Below, one piece after another: positions 7,937 to 17,430 of a stretch of 44,354 nt of DNA. Location: NCBI GenBank assembly GCA_015711795.1, contig JACVJC010000003.1:1-44354 (forward strand), written 5' to 3'. Within the stretch, counting starts at the first letter, position 1. Each line of letters starts with the position of its first letter. Origin of the DNA: Candidatus Geothermocultor quzhuomuensis. GTDB lineage: Bacteria; Actinomycetota; Aquicultoria; Geothermocultorales; Geothermocultoraceae. A program made the translations under genes and the position numbers. Below the pieces are notes generated by a model that worked only from the letters and a program-made list of their open reading frames with translations, was not told where the DNA came from and did no database searches.

Positions 7937-8538
7937 AAAAGAATGAAGCTACTAGACTGAAGTTGGGGGGCTGAAAGTTAAACCCAAATTTGAAAAAATC
8001 TTTCCCAATTTTATCTTCAAGTTGATTGCAAGCCCTTTAAATGATTTGGAGTAGATTTTAGGTGAGGCAACTCGTCCAATTTAATAAGCCTATAAATGTC
8101 CCCCTATTTTTAAAAATTACAAAGAAATCCTTAAAAACGAATAGAAATACAAGAATTGTTAAATTTTAGGAATTCCAAAAAATTACCACATTAACTACGT
8201 TTACCTGGCATCACTTCATTGTCACTCTCTCGAGAAAGTGACAATGACAAAATTGCTTTTCTTACGCTCTCAGCAGTCTTAAAGGTTTAAGAACAGCGGT
8301 AGATCAGTGAAGCGCAATTTGAGCATTTGAACTCTGGTCATTTGATATTGTTTAGATATTGTTTAGCCCGACTGCCAAAGCCAATCAGTATTACATCTTG
8401 TAATTAAACTCAATTGATGATTAACTTCGTAACTACGCTTCTAAGAGTAAATATCACTTATTAGCACTGGGGGCAGATGCTTGGTAACTAGTGCTTAGAA
8501 TTTATTTAATCTTTTCCCCTACCTACTATCTACTCCTC
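7937..8538. other. Convergent intergenic region, no gene seen
   Basis: About 600 bp lie between two convergent genes, the MazG-like gene and disA. I find no frame with a ribosome site and family-like protein. The only clear structure is the palindrome listed separately at 8217-8246. A weaker TTAGCACT/AGTGCTTA pair spans 8461-8497 with a loop of about 21 bases. AT-rich, otherwise featureless. Confidence 0.5.
8217..8246. repeat. 30-bp near-perfect palindrome between convergent genes
   Basis: CATTGTCACT is followed after ten bases by AGTGACAATG, and the middle is CTCTCGAGA, so the whole is a palindrome with one mismatched pair. Neither strand has a T run after it, so it is not a classical intrinsic terminator. 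It could be a bidirectional RNA hairpin that blocks read-through between the MazG-like gene and disA, or a protein-binding dyad. Confidence 0.6.
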
Positions 8539-9618
8539 TTACAAGTATTTCTCCATTAAATTGTATTCTTTGAGTTTTCTCAAGCCTTCTTGAATTGCTT
8601 TAGCTCGAACCTCTCCCACCCCTTCTACATCATCAAGTTCACTAACACTAGCTTCTAAAACATGTTTTAAGTCATGAAATCGATCAACTATTTTATTAAC
8701 CACAGAAAGAGGTAAACGTGGTATCTTCCGAAGAAGACGGTAACCTCGAGATAAAAGAGGTTGCTCCAGGATAGTTAAATCTCCTTTGTAACCCAAAACC
8801 TGAGCCACTTCCAAAGGGTCAAGTAGCTGATCAGAGGTTAAACGAGCTAATTGAACTTTACGCCGAGAAGGGTCGAGCTTCTCCGGAACATAGTCCTTAA
8901 ATAGCATTAAGTTTCCTTCCTCAACTCCAGCCATTAACTCATCAAGCTGCATCTGGATTAACCTTCCTTCGCTTCCTAACTCAATAATGTATCGCTCAAT
9001 TTCTCGAGCTACTCGCTCAACCATTTCCCCCCTCTGAGCCACATTAACAACATCAGCTAAGGTCACGAGATTTTCAAACTCAAGAGCACTTAAGTTAGAA
9101 GAAACTTGCTCTAATCGCGTTCGATATTTTTCAAGTGTCTGGAGAGCTTGGTTTGCTTTTGATAAGATAACATCAATATCTTCTAGAATATATTTGATGT
9201 CATCAATATAAACAGAAACCACATCCCGTTTTTGAGAAATTGAAATGACTAAACTTTTTGTTTGCCTGGCAACTCGCTCAGCTGTTCGATGGCGCATGCC
9301 TGTCTCGCTGGTCGGAAGGGAAGGGTCAGGAACTAAGTGAACATTAGCGAGTAAAATTTTCTTAACATTTTCATCAATGATTATCGCCCCATCCATCTTA
9401 GCCAGTTCAAAGAGGCGATGAGAACTAAATGGAGCGTTTATCCCAAAACCACCATTGCAAATTTGCAGAACCTCTTCATTGTCACCTATAACTATTAAAG
9501 CTCCAGTTCTTCCACTTATAATAAGGTCAAGACCATTCCTAAGCTCAGTGCCTGGAGCAATCTTTCTTAAAGCTTTTAAAAAAATATCCTCTTTCTTCTT
9601 GCTTAAATTTTTCCCCAT
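8539..9618 (-). CDS. disA: DNA integrity scanning diadenylate cyclase DisA
   Basis: 359 aa, full length. The N-terminal DAC domain makes c-di-AMP from two ATP. Its catalytic DGA is at 76-78 and the RHR motif at 109-111 (ETGMRHRTAER). A helical linker follows (about 150-290). The C-terminus has a helix-hairpin-helix DNA-binding region (LDDVEGVGEVRAKAIQEGL), which in the family lets the octamer scan for branched DNA. It starts 9 bp after radA ends, in the conserved clpC-radA-disA run. In this family RadA and DisA act in the same DNA-repair checkpoint. Every key residue is present, so an active cyclase is expected. Confidence 0.96.
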   Translation of the reverse strand: MGKNLSKKKEDIFLKALRKIAPGTELRNGLDLIISGRTGALIVIGDNEEVLQICNGGFGINAPFSSHRLFELAKMDGAIIIDENVKKILLANVHLVPDPSLPTSETGMRHRTAERVARQTKSLVISISQKRDVVSVYIDDIKYILEDIDVILSKANQALQTLEKYRTRLEQVSSNLSALEFENLVTLADVVNVAQRGEMVERVAREIERYIIELGSEGRLIQMQLDELMAGVEEGNLMLFKDYVPEKLDPSRRKVQLARLTSDQLLDPLEVAQVLGYKGDLTILEQPLLSRGYRLLRKIPRLPLSVVNKIVDRFHDLKHVLEASVSELDDVEGVGEVRAKAIQEGLRKLKEYNLMEKYL

Positions 9619-9627
9619 TTAAAAACC

Positions 9628-10965
9628 TTATTTTAAAAGATTAAAAGCCTCTTTAACATTTTCTACTTGCTCAATTTTTAATTCTTTTTGAGCTATTTTA
9701 TCATATTTTGGCATAATTACTCGAGAAAAACCCAATTTTTCTGCTTCTTTTAAGCGAAAATCAAGCAAGGGAACTGGTCTAACTTCCCCACTCAAACCAA
9801 TCTCGCCAAAAGCAACTAAGTCAGAAGGAATTTCCTTATCTTTAAAAGCTGAAAATACGCTAAGAGCAACTGCTAAATCAACGGCTGGTTCGTCTACTCT
9901 TACCCCTCCAGCAACACTCACATAAATATCTTGATTAAAAAGTTTTAAACCAGCTCGCCTCTCTAAAACAGCTAAAACAAGGAGAAGACGATTATAATCC
10001 AGCCCTAAGGCAAGCCTCCTTGGAGTTGGAAGAAAAGAAAAATTAACCAGAGCTTGAACTTCAATTAAAAAGGGGCGTGTCCCTTCAATAACTGGCGTAA
10101 CAGTTGAGCCAGAAACATTCTTCTTCCTTAAAGAAAGAAAAAAAGAAGAAGGATTAGTGGCTTCTTTTAAACCATTTTCTCTCATCTCAAAAACGCCAAT
10201 TTCATTAGTTGAACCATACCGATTTTTAACCGAACGAATTATTCGATAAGAGTGGTTTGAGTCCCCTTCAAAATAAAGAACGGTGTCAACAACATGCTCT
10301 AATACTCTCGGACCTGCAATAACACCTTCTTTTGTTACATGGCCAATTAGAAAAATTGGAATATTTCTCGACTTAGCTAAACGGAGAAGGTAGCCTGCGC
10401 ACTCCCTAACTTGACCCACACTTCCAGGAGCTGAAGATAATTCAGGATGATAAATAGTCTGGATAGAATCGACAACTACTAAGGAAGGATTTGTTTTTTC
10501 TACTTCCTCGATGATCTTCTCAAGGTTAGTTTCACAATACAAAAGAAGATTGTCAGATAAAGCTCCAATCCGATCAGCTCTCATCCGAATTTGAGAAGCC
10601 GATTCTTCCCCTGAAATAATTAAGGTAACCAAGTTGGCTTGAGAAATTGCATGCCCAACCTGAAGAAGAAGTGTTGACTTGCCTATGCCAGGTTCTCCAC
10701 CCAGCAAAACTAAAGAACCTGGAACAATTCCCCCTCCTAAAACCCGATCAAATTCAATAATCCCAGAACTTAAGAGGTCCTTTTGAGCTGAAAAAATTGA
10801 GGTAATAGATTTAGGGGGAAATGAAGAAGTGCTTTCTCTTTCAGTAAAAACTTCAACTTCTTCAACTAAAGTATTCCACTCTCCACATTCAGGACATCTT
10901 CCCAGCCATTTAAGACTAACATAACCGCAACCCTGGCATCGGAAGAGAGATTTTGTCTTGCTCAT
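9628..10965 (-). CDS. radA: DNA repair protein RadA
   Basis: 445 aa. The N-terminal zinc finger has C10, C13, C24 and C27. A RecA-like ATPase core follows with Walker [10 protein letters not shown] (90-98), [15 protein letters not shown], and the RadA-specific KNRYG near residue 247, a conservative form of the KNRFG motif. The C-terminal third is the Lon-protease-like domain ([19 protein letters not shown]), which lacks protease activity in this family. RadA is a hexameric branch-migration helicase acting in recombination. Its ATG overlaps the clpC stop by 4 bp, and disA follows after 9 bp. Confidence 0.96.
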   Translation of the reverse strand: MSKTKSLFRCQGCGYVSLKWLGRCPECGEWNTLVEEVEVFTERESTSSFPPKSITSIFSAQKDLLSSGIIEFDRVLGGGIVPGSLVLLGGEPGIGKSTLLLQVGHAISQANLVTLIISGEESASQIRMRADRIGALSDNLLLYCETNLEKIIEEVEKTNPSLVVVDSIQTIYHPELSSAPGSVGQVRECAGYLLRLAKSRNIPIFLIGHVTKEGVIAGPRVLEHVVDTVLYFEGDSNHSYRIIRSVKNRYGSTNEIGVFEMRENGLKEATNPSSFFLSLRKKNVSGSTVTPVIEGTRPFLIEVQALVNFSFLPTPRRLALGLDYNRLLLVLAVLERRAGLKLFNQDIYVSVAGGVRVDEPAVDLAVALSVFSAFKDKEIPSDLVAFGEIGLSGEVRPVPLLDFRLKEAEKLGFSRVIMPKYDKIAQKELKIEQVENVKEAFNLLK

Positions 10966-13439
10966 TCCTCACTCTCACTGGAAGCTTTCACCTTCTCACC
11001 CTCTTTAGAGTAAAAGAATATTCCTTCCTTGCCAGAGTCAACAATAATTGTTTGGCCAGGGTGAAAATCCCCTGAGAGAATTGCCTCTGAAAGTGGATCT
11101 TCAACTAATCTTTGAATTGCTCTTTTTAATGGGCGAGCACCTAAGGTAGGGTCATACCCCTCCTTAACTAAAACTTCTTTAGCTTCCTCAGTTAATTCAA
11201 TCATTATGCCTTTGCTTCTTGCTTGTTCTTTAACCCTAACCATAATTAAATCGATAATTTTCTTAATTTCATCTTTAGTTAATTCATGGAAAACAATAAC
11301 ATCATCAACTCGATTAAGAAATTCGGGACGAAATGTCTTCTTAAGCTCACTCATAATCTTGTCTTTCATCTGATCATAAGATAAGCCCTCACCTCCACCT
11401 TTAGAAAAACCAAAAGGAGTAGCTTTTTGAATATCTCTCGCCCCAATGTTTGAAGTCATAATTAGGATAATATTTTTAAAGTCAACGGTTCTTCCTTGAG
11501 CATCAGTAAGTCTACCGTCTTCCAGTATTTGAAGAAGAATATTAAAAACATCAGGATGAGCTTTTTCAATTTCATCAAAAAGGACAACAGAATATGGACG
11601 TCTCCTTACTGCCTCAGTTAACTGCCCACCTTCTTCATAACCAACATATCCAGGAGGAGAACCAACTAATCTTGAAACAGTGTGTTTCTCCATATATTCT
11701 GACATATCAAGTTGAATTAAAGCGCCTTCATCTCCAAAAAGGTACTCAGCTAAAGCTTTAGCTAATTCTGTTTTGCCAACTCCTGAAGGGCCAAGAAAAA
11801 TAAAAGAACCTGAAGGGCGCTTTGGGTCTTTTAAACCAGCTCTTGTTCGTCGGATAGCTTTTGAAACAGCACTAATTGCTTCATCTTGCCCAATTACTCG
11901 AAAGTGAAGTCCTTCCTCCATCTTGAGTAATTTAGTTGTTTCTTCTTCAGTCAATCTAAAAACAGGAATACCTGTCCAAGTAGAAACAATTTCAGCAATT
12001 TCCTCTTCGGAAACTACAGGGAGGTTGGTTTCTTTTGAATTACGCCATTCTAACTCCTTCTCTCTTTTTTTCTGAAGCAAGCTTTTTTCTTTATCTCTTA
12101 AAGAAGCAGCTTTCTCAAACTCTTGGGCTGAAATTGCTACTTCTTTCTTTCGCCTAATTTCTTTTAATTCTTCTTCTAGCTCTTTGAATTCGGGAGGTGC
12201 CATCATGCTTAATATTCTAGTGCGAGAGGCAGCTTCATCAATTAAATCTATTGCTTTATCAGGCAAGAATCGATCTGAAATATAACGATGAGCTAAATTA
12301 GCAGCCGCCACAATTGCATCATCAGTTATTTTTACCCGATGATGAGCTTCATATTTATCTCTTAAACCTTTTAAAATTTCAATGGTCTCCGTGACTGAGG
12401 ATTCATTAACAAAAATTGGTTGGAAACGACGTTCCAAGGCTGCGTCTTTCTCTACATGTTTTCTGTACTCATCTAAAGTTGTTGCTCCAATCGTTTGAAG
12501 TTCACCTCGGGCAAGAGCAGGCTTTAAAATACTAGCCGCATCAATGGCACCCTCAGCTGCTCCAGCTCCAACTAAAGTGTGAACTTCATCCACAAAGAGG
12601 ATAATATCCCCCCGTTCCCTAATTTCTTTCATTATTCTTTTTAAGCGCTCTTCAAATTCACCACGATACTTTGAACCAGCAACTAAAGCACCAAGATCAA
12701 GTGTATAAATTTGCTTCCCTTTAAGAATTTCCGGTACTTCATTTAAAGCAATTCTTTGAGCTAGACCCTCAACTACCGCTGTTTTGCCCACTCCTGGTTC
12801 ACCTATTAAAACTGGATTATTTTTTGTTCGCCGAGAGAGAATTTGCATCACTCGCTCAATCTCCTTTTCTCGACCAATAACTGGGTCTAGCTTCCCTTCT
12901 TTAGCTAACTTGGTTAAGTTGCATCCATACTCATCTAAGTAAGAAGACCTTGTTTTACCTCCAGGCTCCAAAACTGCTTGAGAACTCTCAGAGTAACCAC
13001 TTAAAAGATTAATAACTTGATTCCTTACTTTCTCAAGGTCTGCTCCTAAATTAGTTAAAACTCGGGAGGCAACTCCTTCCCCTTCCCGAAGCAAGCCTAA
13101 AAGAATATGCTCTGTCCCAATGTAATTATGCCCTAACTGAAGCGCTTCTCTTAAAGAAAGCTCGAGAACCTTTTTTGCCCTGGGGGTGAAGGGAATATGA
13201 CCGCTCGGAGGAGAATCACCTTTCCCAATAATTTCTTCAACTTGCAATCGAACGTCCTCTAGATTTATGCCCAAGTTCTCCAAAACCTTAGCAGCAATTC
13301 CTTCTTCTTCCCTTATCAAGCCAAGTAAAAGATGTTCTGTCCCAACATAATTTTGATTCAGCATTTTTGCTTCTTCTTGAGCATAAATAACAGCTCTTCT
13401 AGCTTTTTCTGTAAATCGCTCGAAAAATTTTTCGCTCAT
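10962..13439 (-). CDS. clpC: ClpC-type AAA+ unfoldase
   Basis: 825 aa. Two N-terminal Clp repeats (about 1-145) precede the first AAA+ module with Walker A GEPGVGKT (213-220). A middle domain with a UVR-like helix pair ([15 protein letters not shown]) marks it as ClpC rather than ClpA or ClpB. The second AAA+ module has [14 protein letters not shown], near residue 550. It feeds unfolded proteins to ClpP. In Firmicutes the usual partners ctsR, mcsA and mcsB lie upstream in the same operon. Here the gene opens its own operon behind a promoter at 13476-13504, and no CtsR-type tandem GGTCAAA repeat is visible. Control is therefore probably different. Start ATG chosen because [15 protein letters not shown] matches family N-termini. 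Confidence 0.96.
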   Translation of the reverse strand: MSEKFFERFTEKARRAVIYAQEEAKMLNQNYVGTEHLLLGLIREEEGIAAKVLENLGINLEDVRLQVEEIIGKGDSPPSGHIPFTPRAKKVLELSLREALQLGHNYIGTEHILLGLLREGEGVASRVLTNLGADLEKVRNQVINLLSGYSESSQAVLEPGGKTRSSYLDEYGCNLTKLAKEGKLDPVIGREKEIERVMQILSRRTKNNPVLIGEPGVGKTAVVEGLAQRIALNEVPEILKGKQIYTLDLGALVAGSKYRGEFEERLKRIMKEIRERGDIILFVDEVHTLVGAGAAEGAIDAASILKPALARGELQTIGATTLDEYRKHVEKDAALERRFQPIFVNESSVTETIEILKGLRDKYEAHHRVKITDDAIVAAANLAHRYISDRFLPDKAIDLIDEAASRTRILSMMAPPEFKELEEELKEIRRKKEVAISAQEFEKAASLRDKEKSLLQKKREKELEWRNSKETNLPVVSEEEIAEIVSTWTGIPVFRLTEEETTKLLKMEEGLHFRVIGQDEAISAVSKAIRRTRAGLKDPKRPSGSFIFLGPSGVGKTELAKALAEYLFGDEGALIQLDMSEYMEKHTVSRLVGSPPGYVGYEEGGQLTEAVRRRPYSVVLFDEIEKAHPDVFNILLQILEDGRLTDAQGRTVDFKNIILIMTSNIGARDIQKATPFGFSKGGGEGLSYDQMKDKIMSELKKTFRPEFLNRVDDVIVFHELTKDEIKKIIDLIMVRVKEQARSKGIMIELTEEAKEVLVKEGYDPTLGARPLKRAIQRLVEDPLSEAILSGDFHPGQTIIVDSGKEGIFFYSKEGEKVKASSESEE

Positions 13440-13475
13440 CTTTTTCTCCAGTATTTGGAAATTCCCTTTATTTAT

Positions 13476-13504
13476 TTTTTACTCTTAAATCTTTTTTCTG
13501 TCAA
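13476..13504 (-). promoter_or_regulatory. Promoter of clpC-radA-disA
   Basis: On the minus strand a perfect TTGACA (13504-13499) is followed after 17 bp by TAAAAA (13481-13476), a weak -10. The predicted leader to the clpC ATG is about 30 bases. No CIRCE element and no CtsR heptad repeat overlap it. Confidence 0.5.
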
Positions 13505-13807
13505 TTCCCCATTTGATACAAACTTTTAAACTCGCCACCTTTTAGTAATCCTATTCATAAATCCCAATCCCATTGGTGACTCCTTACCTGCCCACAAAAT
13601 CATTAACACCAAAACATATATAGCTCTCCAGTTCACTGCTTACTCTCTTCAGCACTTTCACAAGTAACTTACATCTCACCTATAATTATATAACTTCGCC
13701 ATAGGGATAAAGTTTCTTTAATAAACGGAAAATCTTGCCAAAATAAACTCCCAATTAACTCCTACACCAATCTTAAGAAGCATGACTAGTTTAACATCAA
13801 AGGCAAA
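13505..13807. other. Intergenic region upstream of clpC
   Basis: About 300 bp between the lysS stop and the clpC promoter. I find no reading frame that looks like a gene. A TATAAT on the minus strand (13690-13685) has no good -35, so it is not called as a promoter. The region may hold the lysS 3' end and regulatory sequence for clpC. Confidence 0.4.
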
Positions 13808-15295
13808 CTAAGTTTTTTCTGGTTTTAAGTGAGGGAAAAGTAAAACTTCCCTGATTGAATGAGAATCTGTCAAGAGCATAACTAGTCGATCAACACCAAT
13901 CCCCAAACCACCAGTTGGAGGCAGTCCGATCTCCAAAGCTCTAATAAAATCTTCATCTAACCTTTGAGCTTCCTCTTCCCCATACTCAAGAAGCTTTAGT
14001 TGTTCTTGAAAACGCTTTCTTTGCTCCAAAGGGTCAGTTAGTTCAGAAAAAGCATTGGCTATTTCTCTCCCTGCTACAATTAGCTCGAACCGTTCAACCA
14101 AACTAGGGTTTTCAGGATGAGCACGAGCTAGTGGAGAAACTTCTAAAGGGTAATCTTTAATAAAAGTTGGTTGAAAAAGTTTACCTTCAACTAATTTTTC
14201 AAACATTTCGGAGATAATTTTCCCTTTACCGTAATACGGCTTAATTACTAAACCTTTTTCCTTTGCAATTTTTTTCAGCTCACCTAATGACAAATCAAAG
14301 CTTATATCAAGACCAGTATACCTGGTTATTGCTTCAAGCATAGTTAACCTCTCCCAATCATTTCCAAAATTAATTTTTTTACCTTGATAAGTAAACTTAA
14401 GTGAACCTTTAACCTTTGAAATAACAAACTTAATCATTTCCTCAGTTAAGTTCATCATATCATTATAATCAACGTAAGCTTCGTAAAGCTCAAGCATGGT
14501 GAATTCGGGATTATGCTTATAAGAAATGCCCTCATTTCTAAAATTTCGATTAATTTCATAAACTTTTTCCAATCCCCCAACAACCAGCCTTTTAAGATAA
14601 AGTTCAGGAGCAACTCTTAAGTACAAATTCAGCCCCAGCGCATTGTGATAAGTAGTAAAAGGGCGAGCACTGGCTCCTCCCGGAATTGATTGGAGCATAG
14701 GGGTTTCAACCTCGAGAAAATCTTTTGAGTCAAGGAATTCTCTTATTGCCTTAATAACCTTTGTTCTTGTTTCAAAAACCTCTTTTACTTCAGGATTTAC
14801 TATCAAATCAACATATCTTTGGCGATACCTTGCCTCAATATCTTTTAGCCCATGCCATTTTTCAGGTAAAGGGCGGAGAGATTTAGTTAAAAGGGAATAC
14901 TCTTCAACTTGAATTGATAATTCTCCTCTTCTTGTTTTAAAAACTATCCCTGAAACACCAACAAAGTCTCCAATGTCTAAAAAATTCAGGAAATCTTCGT
15001 ATCTTTCTTCTCCCAAATGGTTAAGGGTCAAATAAAGCTGAATAGTGCCTGTTCCATCCCTCAAATCAGCAAAAGAAGCTTTTCCATGTCGGCGAATTCC
15101 CAAGATTCTCCCCGCTACCCGAACTTTTTCGTTAACACTTTCTCCTGGTTCTAGCTTCTCATAAGCTTCTACAATTGAAGAAATTTTATGGGTTCGATCG
15201 AATTTTTTTTTGTAAGGTTCCTCACCTGCAGAAAGAAGGTGAGAAAGCTTCTGCCTTCGAACTCGCAAAAGTTCGCTTTGGTCTTCTGAGCCCAT
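13808..15295 (-). CDS. lysS: Lysyl-tRNA synthetase, class II
   Basis: 495 aa. An N-terminal OB-fold anticodon domain (about 55-150, [21 protein letters not shown]) precedes the class II catalytic core. Motif 2 is visible as [12 protein letters not shown], and motif 3 as [15 protein letters not shown] near the C-terminus. [17 protein letters not shown] is the LysRS signature. The enzyme charges tRNA-Lys. It starts 9 bp after the greA stop, and greA-lysS is a common gene pair. Both are read from the consensus promoter at 15819-15847. Confidence 0.97.
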   Translation of the reverse strand: MGSEDQSELLRVRRQKLSHLLSAGEEPYKKKFDRTHKISSIVEAYEKLEPGESVNEKVRVAGRILGIRRHGKASFADLRDGTGTIQLYLTLNHLGEERYEDFLNFLDIGDFVGVSGIVFKTRRGELSIQVEEYSLLTKSLRPLPEKWHGLKDIEARYRQRYVDLIVNPEVKEVFETRTKVIKAIREFLDSKDFLEVETPMLQSIPGGASARPFTTYHNALGLNLYLRVAPELYLKRLVVGGLEKVYEINRNFRNEGISYKHNPEFTMLELYEAYVDYNDMMNLTEEMIKFVISKVKGSLKFTYQGKKINFGNDWERLTMLEAITRYTGLDISFDLSLGELKKIAKEKGLVIKPYYGKGKIISEMFEKLVEGKLFQPTFIKDYPLEVSPLARAHPENPSLVERFELIVAGREIANAFSELTDPLEQRKRFQEQLKLLEYGEEEAQRLDEDFIRALEIGLPPTGGLGIGVDRLVMLLTDSHSIREVLLFPHLKPEKT

Positions 15296-15304
15296 TGCTT
15301 CCCT

Positions 15305-15781
15305 CTACTCCCGAATCCCAATGATTTGATAAGCTATCTTCCCCTCTGGAACTTCCACTTCAACAATCTCTCCAACTTTCTTTCCAATTATAGCTTTCCC
15401 GACCGGGGACTCATTAGAAATCTTGTGGTTACTGGGGTCAGCTTCAATAGAACCGACAATTAAATATTCATTTGTTCCATTAGTTTCCAAGTCCCTTAGG
15501 GTCACATAACTACCTATGGACACACAATTGGGATCATGGACTTGATTGATAATTTTAGCTCGAGAGAGCAGCTCATTTAACTGAGCAATTCGCCCTTCAA
15601 CAAAAGCTTGTTCTTCTTTAGCATCGTTGTATTCTGAATTTTCAGCTAAATCACCAAAATCAATTGATGCTTTAATTCTTTCCGCAACTTCTTTCCTCTT
15701 TTGATTAACCAGATAGTCAAGCTCCTCTTGTAATTTCTGATAACCTTCTTGAGTTAAAATAATTTCTCTTCCTTCCCTCAT
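15305..15781 (-). CDS. greA: Transcription elongation factor GreA
   Basis: 158 aa, the normal length. The N-terminal coiled coil (about 8-78) starts LTQEGYQKLQEELDYL and includes the basic-acidic tip FGDLAENSEYNDAKEEQAF, whose acidic residues reach the RNA polymerase active site to stimulate cleavage of backtracked RNA. The C-terminal FKBP-like domain ends ISNESPVGKAIIGKKVGEIVEV. The ribosome site AAGGGAAG precedes the ATG. It is first gene of the greA-lysS operon. Confidence 0.97.
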   Translation of the reverse strand: MREGREIILTQEGYQKLQEELDYLVNQKRKEVAERIKASIDFGDLAENSEYNDAKEEQAFVEGRIAQLNELLSRAKIINQVHDPNCVSIGSYVTLRDLETNGTNEYLIVGSIEADPSNHKISNESPVGKAIIGKKVGEIVEVEVPEGKIAYQIIGIRE

Positions 15782-15818
15782 CCATCTTCCCTTTCTGAGT
15801 TTAAAGAGCTAAGGAGTT

Positions 15819-15847
15819 ATTATAAATAGGAGCTTCTTAGATGTCAA
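15819..15847 (-). promoter_or_regulatory. Consensus sigma-A promoter of greA-lysS
   Basis: On the minus strand TTGACA (15847-15842) and TATAAT (15824-15819) are separated by exactly 17 bp. Both hexamers are perfect matches to the vegetative consensus, so this should be one of the strongest promoters in the window. The start site near 15812 leaves a leader of about 30 bases before the greA ATG. Confidence 0.85.
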
Positions 15848-15873
15848 AAAATCATTAAAATGAATTTTCTTTT

Positions 15874-16344
15874 CTAATATTTCTCCCAATCGATTCTCTT
15901 TCTTAAAGCAAGGAGTAAAAGATAACCAAAACCATAAACAGCGACTGCTTCACCTAAGAAAATTGAAACTGCTGTCAACCAATAAGGTAGTTTAAAGAAA
16001 AGATGAAGGTAAGAAGAAACACCAAAAGCATTGACCAAAACTGGGGAAAGGAGAGCAAGAAAAGTATTTTTTCGAAGAAGATATGTCCCTAAAGCCGCTA
16101 TCAAAGTGAAAAGGGAACCAAAAATAATATCAGGGAGGCCTAAACCACCAAAAATATTAGCTAAGAGACAACCTAGATACAATCCAGGTATTGCAGCTGG
16201 AGTCAATATCGGCAAAACAGTTAAAGCTTCACTGACCCTGCATTGAATCGGTCCATAACTAATGGGAGCTAAAAAATAAGTTGTTCCAGCGTAAAGAGCA
16301 GCAATTAAACTAGATAAAGCTAAAAATCTTATTCTTATTTTCAA
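15874..16344 (-). CDS. queT: QueT-family queuosine-precursor ECF transporter subunit
   Basis: 156 aa with five to six hydrophobic helices and almost no soluble part. GPIQCRVSEALTVLPILTPAAIPGL and LANIFGGLGLPDIIFGSLFTLIAAL are the family landmarks. QueT proteins are substrate-binding S components of energy-coupling-factor importers, thought to take up queuosine precursors. The ATPase and T components are not in the window, as usual when one EcfAA'T is shared. The ribosome site AAGGAGAA lies before the ATG. The 107-bp leader contains two hairpins (see 16368-16404). Related S components for other vitamins are the alternative, but the sequence pattern fits QueT best. Confidence 0.82.
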   Translation of the reverse strand: MKIRIRFLALSSLIAALYAGTTYFLAPISYGPIQCRVSEALTVLPILTPAAIPGLYLGCLLANIFGGLGLPDIIFGSLFTLIAALGTYLLRKNTFLALLSPVLVNAFGVSSYLHLFFKLPYWLTAVSIFLGEAVAVYGFGYLLLLALRKRIDWEKY

Positions 16345-16367
16345 AAATTCTCCTTGTTTTAACTTTT

Positions 16368-16404
16368 CTCGCCTTGAGGCGAGAGAGCAGGTTACCGCGA
16401 CTGC
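16368..16404 (-). promoter_or_regulatory. Two-hairpin leader upstream of queT
   Basis: In the 107 bp between hisG and queT, the minus strand carries two adjacent stems: GCAG/CTGC (16404-16401 with 16390-16387, ten-base loop) and then a perfect 6-bp stem CTCGCC-TCAA-GGCGAG (16383-16368). The second hairpin ends 23 bases before the queT ATG, close to the ribosome site, and has no T run. A structured regulatory leader is possible because queT genes are often under preQ1 riboswitches. I could not match the type I preQ1 core, and only loosely compared type II. Confidence 0.35.
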
Positions 16405-16451
16405 CCCGTTATTAGTTGTTAGTTGTTTAACTTCAGTTTTTAGACTTCAGG

Positions 16452-17324
16452 CTATTTGACTATCTTGGAGATAGGAATTTCTAAAATATCTTCAGCCCCC
16501 CTAGCTTTAAGTGCAGGAATGAGGATATTTACTTCGCTTTTGTTCACCACAGTGACGACCTCGTAATAATTAGCATGGTAAAGTCGAGAAACAGTTGGTT
16601 TTTTCATAGCTGGAAGAGCGCTAACAACTTCATCTAGCTTTTCTTCAGGAACATTCATTGATAAAAGAACTCGACCTCTAGCATCAATCACACCCAAAAG
16701 AAGGGTTTTTATTTCCTCAATCGCCCTTCTTTTCTCAGAATTATTCCAAGAATCTTTATTAGCAATAAGCTTAGTGGTTGACTCCATAATGAGGCCAATA
16801 ATTTTGAGGCGATTTTTCCGTAAAGTTTCACCTGTTTCCGTTAAATCAACAACCACATCCATTATGTCTGGAACTTTTGCTTCAGTTGCTCCATAAGAAT
16901 AATAAACTTTAACTGGAATCCCCAGCCTTTGAAAATAGCGCTCGGTACACTTGGGAAACTCGGTTGTTACCTTACTGCCAGGAGGAATGTCTTCAGGCCT
17001 TTCAATTGGTGAATTTTCTGATACCGCAATTACCATCTTTACTGGCTCCTCACTTACCTTGCTATAAGGCAAATCAGCAACTAACTCAACATCAGCTGCA
17101 GCTTCAACGACACAATCATATCCGGCGATTCCTAAATCAAAGTAACCTTCTTCAACAAATTTGGGAATTTCTTGAGGGCGAAGGATTTTTACCTCTGAAA
17201 TTCTTGGATCATTTATTTTAGGGGTATAACCACGAAACTCCTTTCTCACTTCTAAATCTGCTTCTTTAAAAAGCTTTAAAGTTTGCTTTTCAAGACTTCC
17301 CTTAGGAAGAACTAATTTGAGCAT
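16452..17324 (-). CDS. hisG: ATP phosphoribosyltransferase, long form
   Basis: 290 aa. It catalyses the first step of histidine synthesis, ATP plus PRPP to phosphoribosyl-ATP. LVLPKGSLEKQTL at the N-terminus, DLGIAGYDCVVE at about 75 and VVDLTETGETLRKNRL at about 168 (PRPP loop) are the catalytic landmarks. Length and the ACT-like C-terminal domain (from about 215) make it the long, self-sufficient form that is inhibited by histidine and does not need HisZ. I chose the ATG at 17324 rather than the one nine codons upstream because a strong AGAGGAGG lies just before it. No other his gene is in the window, so this is a solitary hisG. Confidence 0.92.
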   Translation of the reverse strand: MLKLVLPKGSLEKQTLKLFKEADLEVRKEFRGYTPKINDPRISEVKILRPQEIPKFVEEGYFDLGIAGYDCVVEAAADVELVADLPYSKVSEEPVKMVIAVSENSPIERPEDIPPGSKVTTEFPKCTERYFQRLGIPVKVYYSYGATEAKVPDIMDVVVDLTETGETLRKNRLKIIGLIMESTTKLIANKDSWNNSEKRRAIEEIKTLLLGVIDARGRVLLSMNVPEEKLDEVVSALPAMKKPTVSRLYHANYYEVVTVVNKSEVNILIPALKARGAEDILEIPISKIVK

Positions 17325-17430
17325 TTTTCCTCCTCTTTGAATTATCAACAAAGTTTAACATAGGCAAGATGAAGAATCAAAACCACAAAAAGCAGGAAAC
17401 ACTTAATAGTAAGTAATTTTTTATTTCCTG

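Noticed and set aside
8461-8498. TTAGCACT ... AGTGCTTA resembling a CIRCE element
   Set aside because: Spacing is about 21 rather than 9 bases, the right arm is imperfect, and it is downstream of disA, not before a chaperone gene.
13440-13540. CtsR-binding repeat upstream of clpC
   Set aside because: Searched for tandem GGTCAAA heptads on both strands; none is present.
16345-16451. Type I preQ1 riboswitch before queT
   Set aside because: The C-rich loop followed by an A-rich tail was not found; kept only as an unnamed structured leader.
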